64,000 bases of DNA from NCBI GenBank assembly GCA_040220455.1, contig JAVJUS010000075.1, positions 75,909-139,908 on the forward strand, read 5' to 3'. Each line of letters opens with the position of its first letter. The stretch's first letter is position 1. This document shows, one piece after another, positions 41,541 through 50,139 of the stretch. The notes under the pieces are model-generated. The model did no database searches and was not told where the DNA came from. It saw nothing but the letters and a program-made list of their open reading frames with translations. A program made the translations under genes and the position numbers. The stretch is from JAVJUS01 sp040220455. Its GTDB lineage: Bacteria; Pseudomonadota; Alphaproteobacteria; DSM-16000; Inquilinaceae.

Positions 41541-42539
41541 ATGGCCGATCCGATCCGCGCGATCGTCGTCGAGGAGGCGGGCGAGGGCGTCAGCGCCAAG
41601 GTGCAGGACGTCGACGCCGCCGACCTGCCCGACGGCGACGTCACGGTGGCGATCGACTATTCCGACCTGAACTACAAGGACGGCATGGTCCTCAACGGCC
41701 TCGGCCGGCTGGTGCGCGCCTATCCCCATGTGCCGGGGATCGATTTCGCGGGCACCGTGGAGGCGAGCGACCATCCCGACTACGCGCCGGGCCAGAAGGT
41801 GGTGCTGACCGGCTGGCGGGTCGGCGAGACCTGGTGGGGCGGCTATGCCGCCAAGGCGCGGGTCAAGGGCGACTGGCTGGTTCCGCTGCCCGAGGGGCTC
41901 GATACCCGCGCCGCCATGGCGATCGGCACGGCGGGCTTCACGGCCGCCCTGGCGCTGCTGGCGCTGGAGGAGCACGGGCTGACGCCCGAGGCGGATGGAG
42001 AGCTGCTGGTCACCGGCGCCGCCGGCGGGCTGGGCAGCATCGCCGTCGCGCTGGCGGCGGCGCGCGGCTATCGCGTCGCCGCGGCGACCGGCCGGGCGGA
42101 GACGCACGACTACCTGCGCGGCCTCGGCGCGGCGACGATCGTCGAGCGCGCCGAGCTGACCGAGGGCAAGACCCGGCCGCTCGACGCCCAGCGCTGGGCC
42201 GGGGCGATCGACAGCGTCGGCTCCGCCATGCTGGCCCGGGTCCTGACCCAGCTGCACTACGGCCGGGCCGCCGCGGCTTGTGGCCTCGCGGGGGGCAACG
42301 ACCTGCCGGCGACGGTGGTTCCGTTCCTGCTGCGCGGCGTCTCGCTGCTCGGCATCGACAGCGTCATGGCGCCCCAGCCCCGCCGCCGCGCGGCGTGGGC
42401 GATGCTGGCGCGCGACCTGCCGGCGGGCGTGCTCGACCGGATCGCGCGGACCGTGCCGCTCGCCGAGGCGATTCCGCTCGGCAAGGAGATCCTGGAGGGC
42501 AAGGTGCAGGGCCGGGTGGTCATCGACGTGAATGCCTGA
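41541..42539 (+). CDS. acuI: Zinc-independent medium-chain oxidoreductase, AcuI/YhdH type (acrylyl-CoA reductase family)
   Basis: A 332-residue NADPH-dependent MDR enzyme. Family hallmarks are VAIDYSDLNYKDGMVLNGLG, HVPGIDFAGTVEAS, VLTGWRVGETWWGGYA, and the nucleotide-binding segment VTGAAGGLGSIAVALA. No structural-zinc Cys set is seen. AcuI reduces acryloyl-CoA to propionyl-CoA, which detoxifies acrylate in DMSP and 3-hydroxypropionate metabolism; orthologues without such context also exist, and no acu or dmd genes are near. ATG 41541 follows AGGGAG. Confidence 0.85.
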   Translation: MADPIRAIVVEEAGEGVSAKVQDVDAADLPDGDVTVAIDYSDLNYKDGMVLNGLGRLVRAYPHVPGIDFAGTVEASDHPDYAPGQKVVLTGWRVGETWWGGYAAKARVKGDWLVPLPEGLDTRAAMAIGTAGFTAALALLALEEHGLTPEADGELLVTGAAGGLGSIAVALAAARGYRVAAATGRAETHDYLRGLGAATIVERAELTEGKTRPLDAQRWAGAIDSVGSAMLARVLTQLHYGRAAAACGLAGGNDLPATVVPFLLRGVSLLGIDSVMAPQPRRRAAWAMLARDLPAGVLDRIARTVPLAEAIPLGKEILEGKVQGRVVIDVNA

Positions 42540-42593
42540 CCGGCGCCGGCGTTAGGTCTTTCTTCAGCAATCCGGGGCAAGGCTCCGGGCGTC

Positions 42594-42968
42594 ATGAGAA
42601 CGCCGTCCGCCCGCGCCGCCACCCCGTCGTCGCCCGCCGCCCGCCCGACCGGCGCGGCCGGGCTCGTCCTCGTCGTCGCCGCGGCGGCGCTGGCCGCCTG
42701 CGCGCAGCAGGCCCCGCCGCCGCCGGCAACGGCCGCCGCGCCCGATCCCCGGGCCGACTACGTGCCGGGCGGCTCGGCCATCATCTGCTATCGGACCCTG
42801 GGGGCGCCGGATTGCTATGCCGCCGCGCAGCCCGGGCCGCCCAACCGGTTCATCGGTGCCTACGGCGACCGCACCGGCGCGAGCCATGCCGGCCAGCCGC
42901 CGCGCGTGGCGCCACCGCCCCGGGACCCGAACGCGCCCGTGCCGCTGGTGCCTGCCTCCGGCTCGTGA
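42594..42968 (+). CDS. Small Pro/Ala-rich putative lipoprotein
   Basis: A 124-residue exported protein. The hydrophobic segment AAGLVLVVAAAALAAC ends in a lipobox-like L-A-A-C. The mature part has a Pro/Ala linker, then a short segment with GGSAIICYRTLGAPDCY and a Pro-rich tail. Two Cys near ICYRTLGAPDC may pair. The family is not recognised with confidence. It sits between the AcuI-type gene and a histidine kinase. Confidence 0.6.
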   Translation: MRTPSARAATPSSPAARPTGAAGLVLVVAAAALAACAQQAPPPPATAAAPDPRADYVPGGSAIICYRTLGAPDCYAAAQPGPPNRFIGAYGDRTGASHAGQPPRVAPPPRDPNAPVPLVPASGS

Positions 42969-43084
42969 CGGCGGGGACAGGCGCCCGCACGCCCGCTGCC
43001 GAGTCCCGTGCTAGCGTTTTCTTAAGCATGGTTACGTTAGCCTCGGCGGTCCCGTAGCCAGAGCCCTTGGGAAGGCGGCGCGCC

Positions 43085-44242
43085 ATGGCGGAGTCCGGCC
43101 GCTCGGACCCCGAGACCCGCACGATCCGGACGGTCGTTCGGCGCACGGTTGGCGTCGCCGCGGTCGCGACGGCGCTGGCGCTGGCCGTCATCGCCTATGT
43201 CGGCTGGACCGACCTGGCGCTGCACGCCCGCACCGGTCCGCACGAGGATGGCTTCGTCCCCCGACACATCGGCATGCTGGTGGTGCTGGGCGTCCTGATC
43301 GTCGGGAGCTCGACCGTGGTCGTCGCGAGCGTCGTGCGCAACATGCAGCGCATGGCCGCCCAGGAGGCCGAGTTGCGTCGCCGCGTCGAGGAATCGGAGG
43401 CCGCGCGCGCCGCGCTCGAGGAAAAGAGCCGGGAGATGAGCGAGCTCGCCGCCGCGCTGGAGCAGGCCCGTGCCGAGGCGGTGGCCGCCCGGCGGGTCGC
43501 CGACCGGGCCAATGCGGCGAAGTCGGAGTTCCTGGCCCGGATGAGCCACGAGCTGCGCACCCCGCTCAACGCCATCCTCGGCTTCTCCGAGATCATCCGC
43601 GATCCGATCCGGGGTCTGGAGGACATCGATCTCTATCGCCAGTATGCCGGCGATATCCACGACAGCGGCTCGCACCTCCTACTGCTGATCAACGACATCC
43701 TCGACCTTGCCAAGGTCGAGGCGGGCCGGTTCGAGCTGGCCGAGGAGCTGGTCGCGCCGGCCGATGTGATCCGACGCGTCGTGCGTCTGATGAAGCAGAC
43801 CGCGATGCAGCGCGGTGTCGAGGTGCTGGTCGAGGCGGCGCCGGACACGCCGCTGGTCCGCGGGGACGAGCGCGTCATGCGCCAGATGCTGTTCAACCTC
43901 GTCTCGAACTCGGTCAAGTTCACCGACCCGGGCAACGCGGTGAGGCTGATCACGGAACGCGAGGGCGACGGCCTCTCGCTCGTGGTCGCCGACGAGGGCA
44001 TTGGCATCGGCAAGCACGACCTGGCCGTGGCGATGCAGCCCTTCGGCCAGGTCTCCGGCGGGCTCGATCGCTCGCGCAACGGCACCGGCCTCGGCCTGCC
44101 GTTGACCAAGTCGCTCATCGAGCTCCATGGCGGGCGTTTCGAGATCGAGAGCACGCCGGGCGTGGGCACGCGCGTCACCCTCTGGTTCCCGCCCGAGCGC
44201 GTGGTCGAGCCCGAGCAGGGCGACCTGCGCCGGACCGGCTGA
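43085..44242 (+). CDS. Membrane sensor histidine kinase
   Basis: A 385-residue kinase. Two transmembrane helices (about residues 20-42 and 62-84) flank a very short periplasmic loop, followed by a coiled coil (about 88-140). The HisKA domain has the phospho-acceptor His155 in FLARMSHELRTPLN. The ATPase domain has the N-box LFNLVSNSVKFTD, the G1 box VADEGIGIG and the G2 box NGTGLGLPLTKSLIELHGG. With so small a periplasmic part, it probably senses within the membrane or through the cytoplasmic coil. GGGAAGG supports ATG 43085. No partner regulator is adjacent, so it is an orphan kinase. It converges on the EAL-GGDDF gene with a 19-base gap. Confidence 0.92.
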   Translation: MAESGRSDPETRTIRTVVRRTVGVAAVATALALAVIAYVGWTDLALHARTGPHEDGFVPRHIGMLVVLGVLIVGSSTVVVASVVRNMQRMAAQEAELRRRVEESEAARAALEEKSREMSELAAALEQARAEAVAARRVADRANAAKSEFLARMSHELRTPLNAILGFSEIIRDPIRGLEDIDLYRQYAGDIHDSGSHLLLLINDILDLAKVEAGRFELAEELVAPADVIRRVVRLMKQTAMQRGVEVLVEAAPDTPLVRGDERVMRQMLFNLVSNSVKFTDPGNAVRLITEREGDGLSLVVADEGIGIGKHDLAVAMQPFGQVSGGLDRSRNGTGLGLPLTKSLIELHGGRFEIESTPGVGTRVTLWFPPERVVEPEQGDLRRTG

Positions 44243-44261
44243 AGCCGGCGCGGGGCGGCAG

Positions 44262-46250
44262 CTAACTCCCGTCCTCGACCGTCTCGACGACCAGCCCCGC
44301 AGGATCGCGCTTGGCGGCGCGCTTGGCCCGGGCGATCGACCGGCCGATCGCCTCGTCGTCGCCGCGCGGCGCATCGGCGGGCAGTCGGACGAGCGCCGCG
44401 CTGCAGGTCATCAGGGCGAAACGGCGCTGGCGCCCGTCCCGGTCGCGTGCCGTGATGTGCCCGCGCTCCCGGCTTTCGGCGTCGTAGAAGCTCTCCACGT
44501 CGCGGCGGAAGGTCTCGAGCATCTCCATGACGGCCGCACGCACGGTGTCGACATTCGCCGTGCGCGCGCCGGCGAAGAAGTCGTCCCCGCCGACATGGCC
44601 GACGAACAGGCCCAGCGGCTCCAGATGCGTGCGCATCAACTCGGCGAAGCGCAGCAGGACCCGGTCGCCCTGGCGGAAGCCGAAGGTGTCGTTGAAGGGC
44701 TTGAAATTGTCGAGGTCGAAATACGCCAGGATATGGCCCTCGGCCTCGTTCTCGCGGGCTTCCGCGACCCATTCGGTGATGCCGGTGTTGCCCGGCAGCT
44801 TGGTCAGCGGGTTCTGGTCGCGGGCCTGCGCCAGGTTCTTCTCGTTGAGGATGCGCAGCAGGGAAGCGGCGCTCAGCACGCCGGCATATCGGGTGTCCTC
44901 GACGATCAGGATGCCGGCCGGATTCTCGTTGAGGGAGTAGGTGGTCAGCACCTGTTCGATCGGCGTGTCGACCTCGCATTGCGGGCAGCGCGACAGGAAA
45001 TGCGCGAGCCGGCGGCCGACGGAGCGGTTCGACAGCAGGTCGCGGCCGTATTGGGAATAGGTGAAGTCCTTCAGGTCCTGTTCGTGGACGATGCCCAGCG
45101 GCCGGTCCTCGTCGTCGACGATGGGAAAGAAGTTCTGCGCCTTGTTGAGGCGGAAGATCTCGAAGACCTCGTCCATCGTCGCGGTGACGCGCAGGCTCGG
45201 CACCGGATCGATCTGCTCGCGGATCAGGTGCTGGTCGCCGGTGCCGCGCCGGCGGGCCCGGCGCGCCGCCTCCGCCACCGCGTCGTAGCGCGCGTGCAGG
45301 CCGTCGGGATCGAGGGTGGGCCGGGCGATCAGGTAGCCCTGGACGAGATCGCAGCCGATCTCCCGGCACACGGCGAGCTCACGCTCGGTCTCCACGCCCT
45401 CGGCGACCACCATGATGCCCAGCACGCGGGCGAGCTGGACGATCGAGGCGACGAACATCCGCTTCTTGTGGTCGGCGTCGATGCCAGAGACGAAGAACCG
45501 ATCGAGCTTCACCAGGTCGGGTTGCTGGTCGTAGAGCAGCTTGAGCCCCGAGAACCCGGTGCCGAAGTCGTCGATCGCGAGCATGTAGGACTGCACCCGG
45601 TAGCGGTCGAGCATGCTGCGGATCCGCCAGCCGTCCTCCACCGACTGGGATTCCGGCAGCTCGAAGCAGACCGAGGTGGACAGCAGGCCGTGGCGCGACA
45701 GGAGCTGCGCGGTCAGGTGCGGGCGGTAGTCCGGCGAGGCCAGGACCCGGGCGTCGAGGTTGAAGAACAGCCGCAGCCCGCCGCCGCCACCGGCGGCGCG
45801 CGCGACGCCCGTGCGCTCGACGAAGGCCGCGATCGCCTTCTCCCGCAGGATGATGTCGGTGCGGTGCAGGACCCCCAGCCGGTCGGCGGTGTCGAGGACC
45901 GAGAAGATCGACGGCAGGCCCATGGCATCGAAGCCGCGCAGCAGCGCCTCGAAGCCGAAGGTCGCGCCCGAGCGCGCGTTGACGATCGGCTGAAAGGCAT
46001 AGTCGACGCAGGCTTCGACGGCTGCCAGGAAGGCCGCCGGGCCGTCGGGGCCGTCGAAGGGAGCGTCGGACCCCTCGTCTCGCGTCGGCTGATGGGAAGC
46101 GGCGCGCACGGGAGTAGCGCCGGAATCGGTATCGGGCCGGTCGCCCGTCCCGGCCGGCCGCTGCGGGTCGTCGCGCTGCGGCGGCGATCCGGAAGACCCG
46201 GACCCGCCTGCGGTGGCGGCCAGCGGTGGCGGCTCGCTCGTCGGCGCCAT
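44262..46250 (-). CDS. EAL - CBS pair - GGDEF(degenerate) cyclic-di-GMP protein
   Basis: A 662-residue cytoplasmic protein in the order EAL (about 75-325), two CBS domains (about 345-480) and GGDEF (about 485-650). The EAL domain keeps its catalytic residues: EALLRG, the Asn in LFFNLD, the DDFGTGFSG loop, LDRFF and AEGVETE, so phosphodiesterase activity is likely. The GGDEF signature reads GGDDF and no RxxD inhibitory site precedes it, so cyclase activity is doubtful; it may bind GTP and regulate the EAL domain. CBS domains usually bind adenine nucleotides. ATG 46250 is used; a TTG at 46322 has a better ribosome binding site (GGGAGG, 8 bases away) and could be the real start. Confidence 0.88.
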   Translation of the reverse strand: MAPTSEPPPLAATAGGSGSSGSPPQRDDPQRPAGTGDRPDTDSGATPVRAASHQPTRDEGSDAPFDGPDGPAAFLAAVEACVDYAFQPIVNARSGATFGFEALLRGFDAMGLPSIFSVLDTADRLGVLHRTDIILREKAIAAFVERTGVARAAGGGGGLRLFFNLDARVLASPDYRPHLTAQLLSRHGLLSTSVCFELPESQSVEDGWRIRSMLDRYRVQSYMLAIDDFGTGFSGLKLLYDQQPDLVKLDRFFVSGIDADHKKRMFVASIVQLARVLGIMVVAEGVETERELAVCREIGCDLVQGYLIARPTLDPDGLHARYDAVAEAARRARRRGTGDQHLIREQIDPVPSLRVTATMDEVFEIFRLNKAQNFFPIVDDEDRPLGIVHEQDLKDFTYSQYGRDLLSNRSVGRRLAHFLSRCPQCEVDTPIEQVLTTYSLNENPAGILIVEDTRYAGVLSAASLLRILNEKNLAQARDQNPLTKLPGNTGITEWVAEARENEAEGHILAYFDLDNFKPFNDTFGFRQGDRVLLRFAELMRTHLEPLGLFVGHVGGDDFFAGARTANVDTVRAAVMEMLETFRRDVESFYDAESRERGHITARDRDGRQRRFALMTCSAALVRLPADAPRGDDEAIGRSIARAKRAAKRDPAGLVVETVEDGS

Positions 46251-46428
46251 GATCCCGTCCTGTAGCCTTCGGCGACGTCGCGTCGATGCACGCGCGGGAC
46301 GATACGCCTGACGAGTTACCAAGTCGTGAGCCTCCCGATAGAACGCAACTTTTTAGCGAGGCCGGGGCCTCATGGCACAGCGGGCAGGATCGGCGTCTAT
46401 TGACGGTGCCCCGGCGGGCGGCATAGAG

Positions 46429-46445
46429 TATAATTGTATGATAAT
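46429..46445 (+). promoter_or_regulatory. Promoter -10 box and candidate operator upstream of the sugar-acid operon
   Basis: A perfect TATAAT lies at 46429-46434 in an unusually AT-rich patch, about 85 bases before the first gene of the operon. Overlapping it, 46433-46445 reads ATTGTATGATAAT, an imperfect palindrome with the general look of FadR/GntR operators. Binding there would block the promoter. A TTGACG lies at 46400-46405 but is 23 bases away, too far for a standard -35. Confidence 0.5.
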
Positions 46446-46518
46446 AAAAAGCGGTTCGGGTCAAGACGCCGGACCGATCCCGAAGGCCGGCGGCCTTCGA
46501 CCAAGGGGGGAAACGACC

Positions 46519-47589
46519 ATGACCGTGGCGATCGATCGCATCGCCGTCGCGCTCGCGGGCCTCGGCCTGATCGCGGCGGCCGCCGGGCCGGCTGTGGCCC
46601 AGGACGGCGACACCTCCGACATGCGCATCGCGCTGTCGAACAACTACGCGGGCAATTCCTGGCGCCAGTCCATGCTGCAGAGCTGGGGCGAGGTGGCGGA
46701 CACGGCCGTCGGCGAGGGGCTCGTCGCCGAGGCGCCGTCCTTCACGACGGCCGAGAACCAGGCGACCGAGCAGGCGGCCCAGATCCAGAACCTGATCCTC
46801 GAAGGCTACGACGCCATCGTCGTCAACGCGGCGTCGCCGACCGCGCTGAACGGCACGGTCAAGCAGGCCTGCGACGCCGGCATTACCGTCGTCTCCTTCG
46901 ACGGCATCGTGACCGAGCCCTGCGCCTGGCGCATCGTCATCGACTTCGCCGGCATGGGCGAGACCCAGGTGAACTATCTCGCCGGGCGCCTGACCGATGG
47001 CGGCAATCTTCTGGAAATCCGCGGCCTGGCGGGCGTCTTCGTCGACGACGAGATCCACAAGGGCATCGTGCGTGGGGTCGAGGAGCACGATCAATTCGAG
47101 GTCGTCGGCTCGGTCCATGGCGACTGGACCCAGACCGTCGCCCAGCGCGAGGTCGCGGGCATCCTGCCGACGCTGCCGGAAATCGACGGCGTGGTCACCC
47201 AGGGCGGGGACGGCTACGGCGCGGCGCAGGCCTTCGAGGCGGCCGACCGCCCGCTGCCGATCATCATCATGGGCAACCGTCACGACGAGCTGACCTGGTG
47301 GCAGGAGCAGCGCGACGAGACCGGCTACGAGACCATGTCCCTGTCGATCGCGCCGGCGTCCTCGCAGGTGGCGTTCTGGGTCGCCCAGAGGATCCTGGCC
47401 GGGGCCGACGTGCCCCAGGAGCTGACCCTGCCGACCCTGGTCGTCGAGCAGGACGAGCTCGACTACTGGCTCGAGCGCACGCCGGAGGGCGGCGTCACCA
47501 ACGCGACCTACACGCAAGACTGGGTCGTCTCGCTGATCGACGCCGTGAAGGCGGGCGAGGAGCCGCCGGCCACGCCGACGGTCGATTGA
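46519..47589 (+). CDS. Sugar ABC transporter substrate-binding protein (Peripla_BP_4)
   Basis: A 356-residue periplasmic binding protein of the ribose-binding type. It has an N-terminal signal peptide (IAVALAGLGLIAAAAGPAVA, cleavage before QDGD), then IALSNNYAGNSWRQSML, and LEGYDAIVVNAASPTALN, with substrate-site Asn, Trp and Arg candidates. GGGGGG seven or so bases upstream supports ATG 46519; a longer in-frame version is rejected because it lacks a signal peptide at its start. It feeds the ATPase and two permeases downstream. The ligand is probably a sugar, sugar lactone or sugar acid, judged by the enzymes at the end of the operon. Confidence 0.9.
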   Translation: MTVAIDRIAVALAGLGLIAAAAGPAVAQDGDTSDMRIALSNNYAGNSWRQSMLQSWGEVADTAVGEGLVAEAPSFTTAENQATEQAAQIQNLILEGYDAIVVNAASPTALNGTVKQACDAGITVVSFDGIVTEPCAWRIVIDFAGMGETQVNYLAGRLTDGGNLLEIRGLAGVFVDDEIHKGIVRGVEEHDQFEVVGSVHGDWTQTVAQREVAGILPTLPEIDGVVTQGGDGYGAAQAFEAADRPLPIIIMGNRHDELTWWQEQRDETGYETMSLSIAPASSQVAFWVAQRILAGADVPQELTLPTLVVEQDELDYWLERTPEGGVTNATYTQDWVVSLIDAVKAGEEPPATPTVD

Positions 47590-47653
47590 GCGCGAAGGAC
47601 GGACGGGCGACAGGCGGGCGGCACGGGCAGGCGGAACGGAGTCGGGGCGCGAC

Positions 47654-49129
47654 ATGGCCGATCCGACGGTTCGCCTGACCGGTGTCGCCAAGAGCTACGG
47701 GGCCGTGCGCGCCCTGGCCGGCGTCGACCTGGCGGTCGACGCCGGCGTGTGCCTGGGCTTGGTCGGCCACAACGGCGCCGGCAAGTCGACGCTGATGCAT
47801 GTCCTGGCCGGGACGCTGGCACCGGACAGCGGCTCGATCCTCGTCGACGGCGTGGACCGGACGGCCGGCTGGTCGGTCGCCGCGGCCCATGCGGCCGGCG
47901 TGCGCTGCGTCTTCCAGGAGCTCTCGCTCTGCCCGAACCTGACCGTGGCGGAGAACGCGCGGGTCTTCCATCCGGGCCTGCGCGGCTTGGGCTGGAAGCG
48001 GCGCGCCGGCCGGCTGATCATGGACCGGCTCGACCACATGTTCCCGGGCCACGGCATCGGGGCGGGGGACACGGTCGGCGACCTGTCGATCGGCCGCCGC
48101 CAGATGGTCGAGATCGCCCGGGCCTTCACCGTCACCGACGCGCCTGCGCGTCTGGTGATCCTCGACGAGCCGACCTCCTCGCTCGATTCCGTGGCGGCCG
48201 ACCAGCTTCTCGACGCCGTGCGCCATGCCACGCGCGAGGGGATCGGCTGCATCCTCATCTCCCACCTGCTGGGCGAGATCCTGGCCGCCGGAGACCGGGT
48301 CGTGGTCATGCGCGACGGTTCGGTGGTCGCCGACCGCCCGGCCGAGGGCCTGTCCCGCGACGCCCTGGTCGAGGCCATGGGCTCGGTCGCCCGGCCGGAC
48401 GCCGGGGCGGCGCGCCAGACCGCCGATCGCGCCGGCCGCGCGCCGATGGCGAGCGCCGCCACCCGCGACCGGCGCGGCCGCGAGGGCCTGACCGTGACCG
48501 CCGGCAAGGGGGAGATCGTCGGCCTCGCCGGGCTCGCCGGGCATGGTCAGACGGACACGCTGCTGCGCCTGTTCAGGGCCGCCGAGGGGCGCCGCGTCGC
48601 CGGCGTGTCGGTCGAGGCGCCGGCCGCGTTCATCGCCGGCGACCGCCAGACCGAGGGCATCTTTCCGCTCTGGTCGATCGCCCGGAACGTCACGGTGCGG
48701 TCCTTCCCCGCGGTGCGCCGGCGCGGCTTGCTCGACCCTGATCGCGAACGGGCGCTGGCCGAGGAGTGGCGCCGGCGCATCGGGATCCGCACGCCGGACG
48801 TCGCCAACCCGATCCTGAGCCTGTCGGGTGGCAACCAGCAGAAGGTTCTCTTCGCCCGCGCGCTCGCCTCCGAGGCGGAGATCGTGCTGATGGACGACCC
48901 GATGCGCGGCGTCGACGTGGGCACCAAGCGGGAAGTCTACGACCTGATCCGCGCCGAGGCCGACCGCGGCCGCTGCTTCGTCTGGTACACCACCGAGATG
49001 GAGGAGCTGGTCAACTGCGACCATGTCTACGTCTTCCGCGACGGCGGCGTGGTCGCCGACCTGCCGGCCTCGGAATTCACCGAGCAGAAGGTGCTTCAAT
49101 CCTCCTTCGAGGCGGAGGGCGCGGCGTGA
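47654..49129 (+). CDS. Sugar ABC transporter ATPase with tandem nucleotide-binding domains (RbsA/MglA type)
   Basis: A 491-residue protein with two ATPase halves. The first half is canonical: Walker A GHNGAGKST, signature LSIGRRQMVEIARAF, Walker B RLVILDEPTSSLD, switch His in ISHLLGE. The second half lacks a proper Walker A (GLAGHGQTDT replaces it) but keeps the signature LSGGNQQKVLFARAL and DDPMRGVD, as is normal for RbsA. It energises the two permeases encoded downstream; its stop overlaps the first of them (GTGA). Confidence 0.93.
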   Translation: MADPTVRLTGVAKSYGAVRALAGVDLAVDAGVCLGLVGHNGAGKSTLMHVLAGTLAPDSGSILVDGVDRTAGWSVAAAHAAGVRCVFQELSLCPNLTVAENARVFHPGLRGLGWKRRAGRLIMDRLDHMFPGHGIGAGDTVGDLSIGRRQMVEIARAFTVTDAPARLVILDEPTSSLDSVAADQLLDAVRHATREGIGCILISHLLGEILAAGDRVVVMRDGSVVADRPAEGLSRDALVEAMGSVARPDAGAARQTADRAGRAPMASAATRDRRGREGLTVTAGKGEIVGLAGLAGHGQTDTLLRLFRAAEGRRVAGVSVEAPAAFIAGDRQTEGIFPLWSIARNVTVRSFPAVRRRGLLDPDRERALAEEWRRRIGIRTPDVANPILSLSGGNQQKVLFARALASEAEIVLMDDPMRGVDVGTKREVYDLIRAEADRGRCFVWYTTEMEELVNCDHVYVFRDGGVVADLPASEFTEQKVLQSSFEAEGAA

Positions 49130-50139
49130 GCGACAGCCGTCCCGTTCCCGCGCTGCCGGGCCGCGCGTCGCTGGGCGCGGCGGCCGTGCCGCGCCTGTTG
49201 CGCGCGATCCTGCCGGGGCTTGCCCTGGCCGTCATCCTTGTGGCGATCTTCATCCTTCAGCCCCGGGCGATGAGCTATTTCGGGCTCAACCTGCTGCTCA
49301 ACCTTTCGATCCCGATCGTCTTCGCCACGCTCGCGCAGATGTTCATCCTGACGGTCGGCGACCTGGACCTGTCGGTCGGCGGCATGGTCAGCTTCGTGGC
49401 CACGGTCAGCGTGACCTACCTGGCCGAGCAGCCGGTCCTGGGCGTGGCGATCCTGATCGGGGCGATCGCGCTCTACGCCTGTGTCGGCGCGCTGATCGAG
49501 CTGCGCCGCCTGCCGGCGATCGTGGTCACGCTCGGCATGTCGTTCGTCTGGTTCGGCCTCGCCGTCCTGGTGCTGCCGTCGCCGGGCGGCCGGGCGCCGG
49601 AATGGCTGATCGCGCTGATGGCCTGGAAGCCGCCGGTGATTCCGCTGCCGATCCTGGCGGCGCTGCTGATCGCCGCCATCGGTCACATCGCGCTGATGAC
49701 CTCGTCCTACGGCGCGATCCTGCGCGGCGCCGGCGGCAATGCCCGGTCGATCGCGCGGGCCGGCTGGTCGATGCTGCGGGTGCGCATGACGCTCTACGCG
49801 CTCGCCGGGTTCATGGGCGTACTCTCCGGCCTCTCGCTGACCGGCATCACGACCTCGGCGGATTCGAACATCGCCCTGCGCTACACGCTGATCTCCATCG
49901 CCGGAGCGATCCTGGGCGGCAGCGAGTTCGTCGGCGGCCGCGTCTCGCCGATCGGCGCCGTGCTGGGCGCGCTGACGATGACGCTCGCGGCGTCGTTCCT
50001 GAGCTTCCTGCGCCTGTCGCCGGATTGGCAGATCGGCGTGCAGGGCGCGATCCTGATCCTGGTCCTGGCGCTGCGCGCCCTGATCAACGCGTGGAGCGCG
50101 CGGGCCAGTCGCCGGCGCGCCGGGACGGCCGCGCCATGA
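49126..50139 (+). CDS. Sugar ABC transporter permease (RbsC-like), first
   Basis: A 337-residue membrane protein starting at a GTG that overlaps the ATPase stop. It has eight to ten predicted helices, the family segments TLAQMFILTVGDLDLSVGGM near the middle of the first half, and SIAGAILGGSEFVGGRVSPIGAVLGAL near the C-terminus. The next permease overlaps it by four bases. The operon encodes two different RbsC-type permeases rather than one that homodimerises, so the channel is probably a heterodimer. Confidence 0.9.
   Translation: MSDSRPVPALPGRASLGAAAVPRLLRAILPGLALAVILVAIFILQPRAMSYFGLNLLLNLSIPIVFATLAQMFILTVGDLDLSVGGMVSFVATVSVTYLAEQPVLGVAILIGAIALYACVGALIELRRLPAIVVTLGMSFVWFGLAVLVLPSPGGRAPEWLIALMAWKPPVIPLPILAALLIAAIGHIALMTSSYGAILRGAGGNARSIARAGWSMLRVRMTLYALAGFMGVLSGLSLTGITTSADSNIALRYTLISIAGAILGGSEFVGGRVSPIGAVLGALTMTLAASFLSFLRLSPDWQIGVQGAILILVLALRALINAWSARASRRRAGTAAP

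Noticed and set aside
46400..46434. TTGACG and TATAAT as a standard promoter pair
   Set aside because: The spacing is 23 bases, well beyond the 16-19 normal for sigma-70; only the -10 box is retained as evidence.
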